Assembly (NCBI GenBank): GCA_023653785.1
Contig: JAMKCH010011737.1
Location: forward strand, 26,137-90,136
Length of the DNA: 64,000 nt
Source: Ophioderma brevispina
Lineage: Eukaryota > Echinodermata > Ophiuroidea > Amphilepidida > Ophiodermatidae
Direction: 5' to 3'
Notes under the pieces: model-generated
What the model saw: the letters and a program-made list of their open reading frames with translations, nothing else
Database searches by the model: none
What the model was told of the DNA's origin: nothing
Translations under genes and position numbers: made by a program
Part shown: positions 55,132 to 64,000 of the stretch, one piece after another
Numbering within the stretch: position 1 is the first letter of the stretch
Layout: every line of letters starts with the position of its first letter

Positions 55132-55178
55132 CTGACTGGGGATTGAACCCGGACCCTCCCACCAGTCTGAGCTAGATG
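55132..55178 (-). other. tRNA-like A/B-box fragment
   Basis: On the minus strand TAGCTCAGACTGG resembles an RNA polymerase III A box, and GGGTTCAATCCC, about 25 bp further on, a B box. The spacing is too short for a tRNA and no acceptor stem pairs. It may be a deleted tRNA or tRNA-derived SINE head. Not called as a tRNA gene. Confidence 0.3.
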
Positions 55179-55191
55179 TTGTGGTAATATG

Positions 55192-55634
55192 GTGGATCCT
55201 CGGGGTTCCTACTGAAATCATTTTTTACTGAATTCCTATTCATTGTGGGAAAAAAAAATAAAAAGGTAATGGTGCACCAAACGATGTACGAGTAGAGAAA
55301 TAAATAGCGCCTATATATTCTATGGTGGGGGTTTTGTGTCATCGGTCATTCTTCTTCTGTCCTAACTGTGCTGAAATGTTTGGCTGTACATAAATTTTAC
55401 CATTAACGAGTAACGCTTTGATTGCCTTGTATTTTTTTGCGCCACAAAATGTGCGCGTAGTTTGAAGGAGGCAACAACTGCGAGCGTGCATGGAGTGATG
55501 ACCGTAGGACACAAAACACCATAAATATATATGCGTGCTATTTATTTTATCTACTCTACATCGTTGGTGCATTCCTATCCCACAATGCATGGAATTTCGG
55601 TAAAAATGATTTCCGGTAGGAACCCAGGATCCAC
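55192..55634. mobile_element. Foldback MITE, arms of about 150 bp
   Basis: The left arm begins GTGGATCCTCGGGGTTCCTA and the right arm (inverse) GTGGATCCTGGGTTCCTACC. They pair through ATTGTGGGA, GCACCAA.CGATGTA and AAATAAATAGC to TTTTGTGTC, near 55345 and 55500. The loop of about 145 bp contains a CpG-rich patch. No ORF. Confidence 0.88.
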
Positions 55635-56754
55635 GTATTGAGTGATCTATATGTCTAAGGTTCAAATTCCTTCATTTCTCTTGTGGCATCCATGACAGAA
55701 TTAAGGGGTCATGCATACGTTTTCGCATGTATGAATGCTGATTTTGCCAGAGAGCAGGCCGGCGCAGGAATCGTGGTATCTTTCATACATACCCCCCCTT
55801 GTTTTTTTTCCCTTGCTTAAAAGTAGGGGGATATTGTGACAGCAGATTTCTCGGTGTTGTGTCATCGACTAGGCTACCATTAACACCCCCCCTGCACCCC
55901 CCCCGGGGATTTTGGAGACAACATTGTTGTGAAGCTTATACCATAAGCATTGAATTCAGGTGTCATGCAAAATCCCCACCCTGGGTTTAAACGGTGAGGG
56001 CGCTTTTTTCCAATTGGCTGCCCAAATGCAACTACCCCCCGTGGGAGAGAAGTGCACATGCCTTATCACAACACAGAAACATCTAGGCAACTTGATTTTG
56101 TTATCATAGATAGCTATGGTCCTCCTCTTTCTATTTGGATGCCCAAAATGAGTACCAACATGCCTGGCATTACGTCACAATGACGTCTAAAGTTCGCATT
56201 TTTCACAATTGTCATTTCCATAGACACCTACATAGATGAACTTCAATTTTTCCGCCAAAATTGTTAGGAATATCCAATTTTTCATGCGGTTTTTTGGCTC
56301 TACTCGATGGAAATGACTGTTTTATATTGAAGCATTTTGTGCTACAATAATGCTTTTGAATCGCTAACAATTGCGAAATACAATTTTCTACCCCATATGC
56401 AGTAATGTATTTTCAGACTTTCCTCAACATATGACGGTATGGTGACGTCATAATGGTGATGTTGGCACTTATTTTGATCCCAATAGAAAGAAGAAACTTT
56501 AGCTCCCCTGTGGTAACCAAATTTTACAGGAATCGATGTTCAGTACGACATCACGGGGGGGGGGGGGGGGTGGAGTTTGTACAAAAATTTGGCTCAGGTA
56601 GACGAGGTTCAGTCAAAACGTGCCAAGTAATGCCTTCCTAAAGCCTTGAAGATCGCTGATGTGCCAGAGCCCTTATGAGGATTTGTTGAGGATGCACATC
56701 CAGAGAACCACTTAATCAAGCACTGATTTGGTACCAGGCAGAGATGTGGCAGAG
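55635..56754. other. Non-coding stretch with C- and G-runs
   Basis: C-runs lie near 55790 and 55885-55910, and a G-run of about 18 near 56556-56572. Nothing else is recognised. Confidence 0.4.
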
Positions 56755-56895
56755 CCAGAAATTTCTCCACCCGATGATCAGGTTTGGTAGTTAAATGATG
56801 GTGCACTATTCCAAGTTCCATCAGAGAGTTATGCCACAGAGTTGTCTGACTTAATAGTAGAGGAAGAATACTCTAATACAGAAGAAGACAATTAA
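56755..56895 (+). pseudogene. Possible C-terminal coding remnant, unknown
   Basis: A frame with one TAG reads PEISPPDDQVW, then LNDGALFQVPSESYATEL, then SDLIVEEEYSNTEEDN and a TAA. The acidic tail and good codon mix look like the end of a real ORF. Preceding frames (56640-56750) are broken. An AATAAA follows at about 57007. It may be the tail of the DDxDVF/LPPT family or of another element gene. Confidence 0.25.
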
Positions 56896-57044
56896 ACCTG
56901 ACTCAAGAGAGGTGAGGAAAGAAGATCAATTTCTGAATCTAAAGGAGCTGCATTTAATCTCGTATACCAAGGAAACAGCTGCTTTGTAAAAGATCGCCAA
57001 TTTAACAATAAAATGATTATTAAAATTGAAATTCTTCTTATCAT

Positions 57045-57600
57045 TCCAAACACAGTGGGTGTCCAATGTGATCTAGCCAGAAGTGTGGGTACAATGTCTG
57101 ACTGCTTCACTGAATTATGCAAGATCCTTGGCTTTGCATGTTGCACCAACATTGGGCAGACCAAGAGATGCTCCAGTGTCCTGACTGCCTTCCATGTAGA
57201 TCGGCCGGTTTTGGATCTCAATCAGCTGATACACCGCCACTCAGCCCCGAGAAGCCAGGCCATGCGGAAAACGCTCACTAGGCTCAATACCACTAGATGC
57301 CACTTGGTTGACAGCAAGTCTTCTTTCCACAAGCCAACTGCCCCAAACTCCTTAGAGAAACTATTTCAAAGGAATGGACTTGCCTAAGAAAACCCCCGGA
57401 CCTAAGGCGGTCACCAGGGGCCTCTTTCCAAACACAGGGAGCTCTATAACAGATACTTGGCAGCTTTGCTCTCATGCATGCTACGCTGATGCATGTATAA
57501 GTTGTCCGCCGGAGCTGGCCGAAGACTCTCGCGAAAAGCCGCCAGGAGGCATCCCACGACGGGGCACCCCCTTCTGGGCTGTCCCCTTCCATACAGGGCA
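57045..57600 (-). pseudogene. Non-LTR retrotransposon ORF2 C-terminal fragment, copy 2
   Basis: Homologous to 35585-36005. The minus-strand frame carries TLEHLLVCPMLVQHAKPRIL near its 3' end, preceded in other frames by segments alignable with copy 1. With the reverse-transcriptase piece at 58830-59015 on the same strand and further upstream, it forms the remains of one element, split by the satellite at 57660-58480. Confidence 0.5.
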
Positions 57601-57659
57601 AGCATACTCCATCACATGAGCAGCACAGGGCAGCTCGTCGATCTCACGCATGCGGGCAG

Positions 57660-58480
57660 ACAGGGTAATGGGTAAGAGCCCCTTGTGGGGGTTCAGGGCG
57701 AGCCCAGAAGGCTCTTGAGTTTAACCTGTTCGAGTGCTTTCGGAGAGGTGTTATGTCCTTATCTGAGCAGATGAACTATGTTAACGTTTGCGGGGGTCAG
57801 GGGCGGAGCCCCCAGAAGTTGTTGGGTTTAAGCATGTTTCAGCGAATTCGGAGAGCTCTCGGTTATCTCACAACCATGAATCAGATGAACTATACTGCCC
57901 CCTAGCGGGGTCTAGAGTTCGGAGCCCCTGGAAGCTCGTCATTTAATAGCATGTTTAAGTGCTTTCGGAGAGATCTCAGTTATCTCATTATCTTGGAAGC
58001 GTATGAACTATACTGGCCCCTGGCGGTTGGTCAAGGTGACGGAGCCCCGGAACCTCTCAGTTTTAGTATGTTTGAGTGCCTTCGGAGGGCTCTAGTTATC
58101 TCATTATCTTGAACAGATGGACTATGCTGAACGTGGCAGGGGTCCCGGGGCGGAGCCCCAGGAGCACTATGATTTTAGCATTTTTTCCGCGCATCCGAGA
58201 GCTCTCGGTTATCATCACAATCATGAAGCAGATGAACGATACTGCCCCTGGCGTGTTCCCTAGGGTTCAGGGCCCGTGGAAGCTCTTGAGTTAAATGCAT
58301 GGTTTGAGTGGCAGTCGGAGAGATCCAGTTATCTCATTACCTCTTGAAGCAGATTGAACTAATCCTGCCCCTGGCATGTCAGGTGACGGACCCCGGAACC
58401 TCTCAGTTTTAGTATGTTTGAGTGCCTTCGAGAGATCTCAGTTATCTCACTATCTGAAGCAGATTGACCTATACCGCCTG
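57660..58480 (+). repeat. 115-bp satellite, seven units
   Basis: Units centre on GAGTGCTTTCGGAGAGATCTCAG and TTATCTCATTATCTTGAAGC, then GGAGCCCC.GGAAGCTCTTGAG. Homologous points lie near 57708, 57813, 57929, 58051, 58164, 58279 and 58396, so the period is about 105-122 bp. GC-rich compared with its surroundings. Confidence 0.9.
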
Positions 58481-58589
58481 TGAACATCACACAAAAATCA
58501 CAACAATGGGTATTTTTTTCTTTTATTTTCCGAACCAATCAATTCAGCGCCCCCTGAGGTGTATGTCCGGGGCATATGTCCCCTCCCCT

Positions 58590-58612
58590 TGCCCCTCCTA
58601 GCTACACCACTG
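58590..58612 (-). mobile_element. hAT-like terminus
   Basis: The inverse reads CAGTGGTGTAGCTAGGAGGG. From memory CAGTGG(C/T)GTAGCTAGG is a frequent terminal sequence of hAT-type or similar elements in invertebrates. The matching other end is not identified; it may bound the satellite-bearing insertion. Confidence 0.4.
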
Positions 58613-58829
58613 CTTCCTATGTGGGTCTAGGAGAGACTGCAGTCCACGGTGACGCTAAGTAAACATGACTATCCCAGTGCTCCAGGGTCGCTCCAGACCA
58701 GGTCACTCAAAGGTGACGCCTGGCACGGCCGCGCAGACGGAACGCATACACCTGTGCCCCGTTTGGACTTGCGCGCTGATGGTTCTCCTCATCAATAAGG
58801 TGCGAGCCCATCTAAAGGCACTTTGAGTC

Positions 58830-59015
58830 TCCCTTTGACACCTGCATCCTGTGGCGCAGACAAAAGGCTTCCGCATTCTCAGGCAGGTCGCCGGCACAGA
58901 TGCCGAACAGTAGAGGCATGAGCACGCTCCCCCTGGACATTCCATCCCTGAGCCAACATAGACCACAAACCCACGCCCTGTGTGTTGAGAGTACGTTAGT
59001 AATTTTCTTACACAC
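58830..59015 (-). pseudogene. Reverse-transcriptase fragment (non-LTR)
   Basis: The minus-strand frame contains MSRGSVLMPLLFGICAGDLPE, which matches the conserved G(V)PQGS.L.P.LF..Y.NDLP block of non-LTR reverse transcriptases. The catalytic F/YADD box expected about 20 residues later is not intact. Frames break on both sides. GC content is higher than its surroundings. Confidence 0.65.
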
Positions 59016-59730
59016 AACTTTTTTTTGTATGTGGGCGCGTTTGGTAGCGTCGGCTACGTAGTAGAAGCTAGTAAGAAGCTGTTGCTCACTAAGTAACCAT
59101 CTGTCAACACATCAAGACCAATGCAACCATGGTTATGCAGTTTTAGGTGATCAGTGATTAGGGAGGGCGTAGGCTGTGGTTGTGGTCTAAAGTATAGTAA
59201 GTCATAGACCAATTTTTGGCATAAAGTGCCCTCTATATATACACTTGGAAAGGCTAACTACTTCATTTTTAGTGTTTTACTTTACCTCAAACTAATCCAA
59301 ACTTGCTTTGCAAAGTATATAATTAGGTGACATTGGCATTTTGCCTTTAAGAGGTATTTAATGTATACATACACAGCGTTTCATTGTTTGGCGCCATTTT
59401 GAAATATTGACGCCCTCTAGAGGCAGGTTAAGCACGCCAAAAGGTGTTCATCTATTCCTTGGTGTGTTTTGGTGGGCGACTAAGTAGTCCACATAGTGCA
59501 TGATTTGGATCAACAAATAAAGATAATGCAAAAAAGGGCATTAATGATATTGGCCGCCATTTGAAGAAAGCGCCCTCACTCTTTACCCAGGAATGTGGAT
59601 TTTTGGCGACAACCTGATTTTGATTGCTATATGTATAAGTTTTCCAAAAAGTGGTCTCGCAAAAATCCCCGGGGGGGGGGGGTGCCGGTTTTCGGTATGG
59701 GCCTCATACCTATCGTCTTGTCTGTGTGTG
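59016..59730. other. Non-coding stretch
   Basis: GCGCCCTC / GACGCCCTCTAG words recur (about 59400 and 59570). A G-run lies near 59669-59680. No gene. Confidence 0.4.
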
Positions 59731-60150
59731 TGTTCCATTTGGTTAAGTTGACTGTTTTTGTATCTCCTGCCAAAACCCTTTGAGCAAATTGCAGCCAAAC
59801 TTAATCAGAAGAACCACTGGCCCAAGGTTGCTGTATGTTTTGTACTTTGATTTTGGTGAGAGGTCAATATTGTGTGTTGTGCCTATTAAAAGGCCGCTGT
59901 TTGGGTTTTGTGTGGTTTGTTGTGGGTGAAAATTACCCATTTTCCTGCCACAATCAAATGCACGATCACCAAATTTGGTCAGTATAAGCTTGATCCACGG
60001 CCCATATGAGGTGTACTCAGAATTGTTGTCAAGGTTATGTGGGGTGGATTCCTGTCCATTTTGGTTAGTTGACTGTTTTTTTTGTATCTCCTGCTCAAAC
60101 GCTACGCTTGGCCAATTTCAGCCAAATTTGATTGGAGAAATCGGTGGACC
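59731..60150 (+). repeat. Direct duplication, period of about 320 bp
   Basis: TTCCATTTGGTTAAGTTGACTG..TTTTGTATCTCCTGC (59734) and TCCATTTTGGTTAGTTGACTG..TTTTGTATCTCCTGC (60054) are followed by matching AGCCAAA.TT blocks. A third, shorter relative lies at 18390. Confidence 0.75.
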
Positions 60151-60489
60151 GTCTGTGGGCGTGGGGAGATTGGTTCATATTGCTATTTCCCGGCTTACCG
60201 AGCCCCTATACTGCCCAACACTAAATTTTTTAACCTAGTCATATTGCCCATCCCTACCCTATGCAACCTGTACCTGACCCCACCAGTTTATTTCCGGGCG
60301 CTGCAAGGGACACATGTTCCAAGCACTTGTGTTAAAATACACTGAGCCCTTTTCAGCAAATCGGTCAAAAAGTCTTTTATCAGTGTTATATAAAATTTGG
60401 TTATACAATCCAGAAAATCTCCTTACCTTTGGCCATTCAATCTATTTTAAAAGGAGGATTCGGTTACATTTGATATTTCCCTTTCTCCC
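60151..60489. other. Non-coding stretch
   Basis: No repeat or exon recognised. Confidence 0.35.
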
Positions 60490-60850
60490 CCCGCCAGATT
60501 CCTTCTAAATAATAAGTCATCTATAAATAAATACGCTGTCGGTGCATTTATAAAAGGCCTTTCACAATGTATCTAAAGCGCTTAACATTTATTCCGCTGC
60601 CACTTAAATATGTCAGCTGCCATAAATAAGCCCAGGCATACTCGTACCTTTTGGGCGGCGCTCAATGGACAATCTTCCTACCAGGGGCTCCCCATTTTTG
60701 TGCAAACCTGGGTGAAGAGAGGCAAGCGAGGTAAAGTGCCCTTGCCCAGTGGCACAAACATTGGCCGCATGGGACGTCGAACCCAAGACCTTTGGATCAA
60801 TGATGCCAAGCCGTGTATCCCCTGGACCACATGTGCCCACAATACCCACT
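60490..60850 (-). mobile_element. tRNA-derived SINE
   Basis: Minus strand, from the head at about 60850: an A-box-like GTGGTCCAGGGG (60830-60819) and a B-box GGGTTCGACGTCC (60784-60772), 46 bp apart as in tRNAs, with an anticodon-arm-like CTTGG..CCAAAG between them. A body follows (AAGGGCACTTTACC), then the tail TTAAGCGCTTTAGATACA..AAAGGCCTTTTATAAATGCA, which resembles the GCGCTATATAAAT-type tails of deuterostome SINEs. Single copy in the window. Confidence 0.65.
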
Positions 60851-61149
60851 CGAGCTTTATAACACTTGCAAAATCATCTTGGACAAGTTGTTGAACCTGC
60901 AGCTTGAATCAAGCAAGCCTCCCCTGATATGTGGTGGACGCCTTCTAGACGTATGGTGTGTGGTTGTGGGAGCCCAGTTGAACTGACATCAGACGAAGTT
61001 GTTGGACTATAGTGGGTTCAGAACTTGCCATAGGAAGGGGGGACTGGTTGACTTTGTCGTCTCTCTTTTGTTTCTGTTGTGGTTCTGTGGTTCTTTTGGT
61101 TGGTTTGTGTTGTGTTGGGGGGTTTGTGGGTTTTTTTCGAGTTTGGCCT
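60851..61149. other. Non-coding, GT-rich
   Basis: A TG/TTG-rich stretch lies at 61060-61130. Nothing else. Confidence 0.4.
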
Positions 61150-62760
61150 TGCCGAGATAATAATGGATAAAACCAAAGTGGAAACCTTCAAAGGAAAGCG
61201 AAGAAAAGATCGCTCCTAACCTTCAAAAAAACAAAAAAAATCCAAAAGGAAGTAGTCAAGGGAGAAAGATGAAAAGGAACAAAGAAAGTGCCAAAGTCAC
61301 ACCAAGTAGGCCTCTCCAAGCCAGTGTCCGACATTGGGCAAAAATATCCCATCGCCCAAGTTGACAATATGGGATCTGACTCGCAGTCTGCAAATTCTAA
61401 AACGAACCGAGTGAGTAAGAATGTCAGAGAAACAAAACCTGATACCTTATTCAAGCACTGGTAGCTTGAATAGGAAATTCTGGAAGGGATGATGAGTCTA
61501 TAAAGCTGAATTTTTTAGTCGCTCAACAGGCTTTTTGAAAAATGCTGATGCACCTAATCGAATAACGATGATAGTGGGCCTTCTGCATCTGGGGGAATTG
61601 TCATAATCCCTTGGAAACCCCCCAGTAGATCAAAATCATGAAGATAAATGAATATTTACAGAGATATACCCACAAGATATTATTGGATCAAGATAATACT
61701 AGATGTTCACTTGGTTCAGTGGATTGACAATGACTTAATTGAATGCACTTAGCTTTGGCTTACGAAGTTACAGATTAGCCCAAAGATATTAGGTTAGCAT
61801 AGCGCTGAAACAACTAACCTATGTATATGGATGGAAAACTGACCCTGGAAGAGGATTGGAGTCAGAATAAATACAACCTTTATTTCTGATTCCATCCAGT
61901 AGGAAAAACCCAATCCAAAGTTGCTGTTAGATGGTTTCGTGAAACAGAAATGGCACGAGGTTGAGAAATTCAATGAAGAAAGGGAGAATAACTTTTTTCG
62001 GTCGTCTGATAACCGCAAGTTTAGAATTAATGAGGCAGACTTTGAGAAATATGGGCATAAACCTAAATTGGATCCAGAGGTCCAAAAGCAAAACTCAAGT
62101 TGGATGCTACTCTCCAAGTTGGAAAAGGACCAAACTCAAGCAAGGGATAAATATAAAATCCAGAATTGCGCATAGCAGAGTTAGAGCTATGAAATGTTGA
62201 CGAAATCTGCACGGTGGCACTGAAGCTTTTTCATCGCATGGTGCACTATTGTTAAATGGCATTATACCACATCACCAATAATCCAGAAAAGTACAGCAAG
62301 AATTGTTGAAACTCGTGCACGGGGGTTTTTACTGCCTGCAGCATTGACTGAAAGCGGTCATCAGAGTCACTGCACGTCTGTCATGGCGAGGAGGTCGGAT
62401 TTGGTCTTTCTCAGATCATTTTAAAGATAATAATGCCTCACGAGAACTCATGTCACCCATAAGTGGAAATCGTTTATTCAAGGACAGTAACAGACATGCA
62501 TGCCTAAATATCAACTTCCACGAGATGCCCGTGAGACTCGTGACTATGCATCTGCATCTGGAGCAAAGGACAAAAACTAACTCCGTCGTGGACCAGGTGA
62601 TGGTTCAAACCAAGCCTCTAAGAATCCAGCTCTGGCAAAGCAGCTTCAAGGCCAAGGTGGGAAAAGGATGACATTCAAGAAACCTGCCCCATCAACTGCT
62701 ACAAACCAGCGGATGCAAACCCTACACAGTTCTGGATTTTCGATTTCGCGCAAGAAGTCC
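61150..62760 (+). pseudogene. Frameshifted charged-protein pseudogene
   Basis: Coding-like pieces appear in changing frames: MDKTKVETFKGKRRKDRS (61162), MGSDSQSANSKTNRVSKN (61369), an 84-codon piece (61921-62175; KWHEVEKFNEERENNFF.., INEADFEKYGHKPKLDPEV), and a basic, Gln/Lys-rich end (about 62490-62720; KYQLPRDARETRDYASASG). Order, length and the basic tail would fit a Gag-like protein of a retroelement such as DIRS or an LTR element, but I recognise no diagnostic motif. Multiple stops and shifts make it non-functional, or reflect indel errors. Confidence 0.35.
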
Positions 62761-62866
62761 GCTGCCATTATGGGCCTTATAGAGTCAGGTAGAACTTCAT
62801 GTGACCGTAACTGAGTATGGACACAATTTTTTTTGCTGAAATGAAGATTAACGGTGTGTAGCATAA

Positions 62867-63934
62867 GAATCTGCCGGGTGGCCCACTGGGCCATCCTTGA
62901 AGCAGTTTTGGAGAAATCCAAGATGGGGCGTCGCATAACTGAAATTATTCTATTCAACCCATATTATCAAACTATGGATTACTAGATATTACTATAGGAT
63001 CCAATAAACGAGTGATGGCACTTGTCATTAAGTAATACTTCAAATTCAAAATGGAAGCGAAATCAAATAATTTTTAAAAATTGCCATATAACAGCATCCT
63101 GCGATAAAAATCGCGAGAGGTACGTATGGTTATGTGCTAGACACAATTAAATGTAATATTTCTGATACTTTAAATTGTAACCTGACGTCAATCAATATGG
63201 CAGCCAAAACGGGAACATCTTCAAAAATACTTGGCACAAATTTAAAGTATTACAGACAAGCCTTCAATCGAAATCAACGGTGTCCATGACATTAGAAATG
63301 TTACCTTTGATCCTAACCAATGTAACACCATAATTCAAATTCATTTGTTTTAAATGCGCGGCAAATCGAAATAAACTCATATGGTGCAAAGTTGTCAAAA
63401 TACCATAGGAATTACATTTTTTCACATATATTGCATTCAGTTTAAATTTGACGCCATTTTATTTATCCGATTACCTGGTGTCCGCTTGGTTATGATCATA
63501 GGTACTTTCTAAATTTTCATTGACAAATAACTTATAGCTTGAAGGTAATATTTAGACATTTGTGTCAGTAGTTTTTTGAAGAGATTCACGTTTTTGGCTG
63601 CCATATTGATTGACGTCATTACAAACTTTAAATTGTCAGAAATCATTTATGGTGTCCTAAACCAACAAATAATCTAAGTACTTCATTTTATTTTTTATCG
63701 CCTGTATTTGCTGTTATATGACAGATTTTAAATTATTAATTTGGCTTCCTTTGAATTTGGAGTATGACTCAATGTACAAGTGCCATGCATTTGTTCATTG
63801 GTCCTTAGTATATCAGTAACTCCTAGTTTGATAATAAATATTGTTAATAGATAATTATCATTTGTGGCGACGCCATCTTGGATTTTCTCAAAATGCTCAA
63901 GGATGGGATGCCCAGGTGGCACCCGGCATATTCT
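62867..63934. mobile_element. 1.07-kb foldback element
   Basis: The arms 62867 to about 63262 and about 63535-63934 pair over roughly 390 bp, through TGCCGGGTG, CATCCTTGA, ATCCAAGATGG, TATTATCAAACTA, GATGGCACTTGT / CATGGCACTTGT, ATATAACAGCA and GACGTCAATCAATATGGCAGCC. The loop of about 270 bp has no ORF. End motifs match the arms of the 32950-37800 element. Confidence 0.88.
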
Positions 63935-64000
63935 TCTCTACGCACCCTTCTCTATCATTTCCACAGAAAATGTTTCCTCCATACTCAATTTACGGTCAGT

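Overview
The window looks like nuclear DNA of a metazoan, most likely a marine invertebrate. It is A+T-rich, gene-poor and packed with short inverted-repeat transposons, foldback elements, satellites and decayed retroelement and transposase genes. Candidate exons have AG/GT splice borders. There is no operon structure, no ribosome-binding-site spacing, no rRNA, no CRISPR array and no intact long ORF. A tRNA-headed SINE and echoes of sea-urchin-like foldback elements fit a deuterostome or other marine invertebrate, but nothing names the species.

0-30 kb: a thin series of candidate + strand exons (2467-2577, 4381-4453, 9828-9952, and weaker ones at 10055, 21467, 27084) ends in a possible terminal exon at 29274-29608 followed by an AATAAA. 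They may belong to one large gene whose introns are filled with repeats, but their phases show that exons are missing or that some calls are wrong, and I do not recognise the protein. The repeats here are two copies of one transposon with a G-rich core (4867-6365 and 7438-8045), a TTTAAGGGGG-type simple-sequence tract (10685-11520), a split 44-bp minisatellite (16.2-17.1 kb), several foldbacks, and a 6.7-kb composite with arms of inverted tandem repeats (22092-28837).

30-46 kb: a 1.65-kb segment is present twice in direct orientation (about 30.6 and 39.9 kb). Between the copies lies a 4.85-kb inverted-repeat element (32950-37800) with two decayed genes: a non-LTR retrotransposon C-terminus and a protein with DDxDVF, GCDT and LPPT motifs. 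A 145-bp tandem array and a candidate signal-peptide exon (43923-43976) follow, then two hairpin MITEs with matching ends and different cores.

46-56 kb: a Tc1/mariner-like element (46501-48084) carries transposase fragments in both orientations, and a satellite has grown out of the transposase 3' coding region. Next to it, a repeat whose hairpin loop reads TTAA has been invaded at that loop by two different TTAA-targeting elements. The same repeat family carries perfect AGGTCA direct repeats with 1-bp spacing.

56-64 kb: a minus-strand non-LTR retrotransposon remnant is split by a 115-bp satellite. After it come a SINE, a frameshifted charged-protein pseudogene and a 1.07-kb foldback whose ends share a motif with the 32950-37800 element.

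Repeat copies differ from each other by many 1-2 base indels, so either the sequence is old or the assembly has residual indel errors. All frame-based claims are weakened by this.
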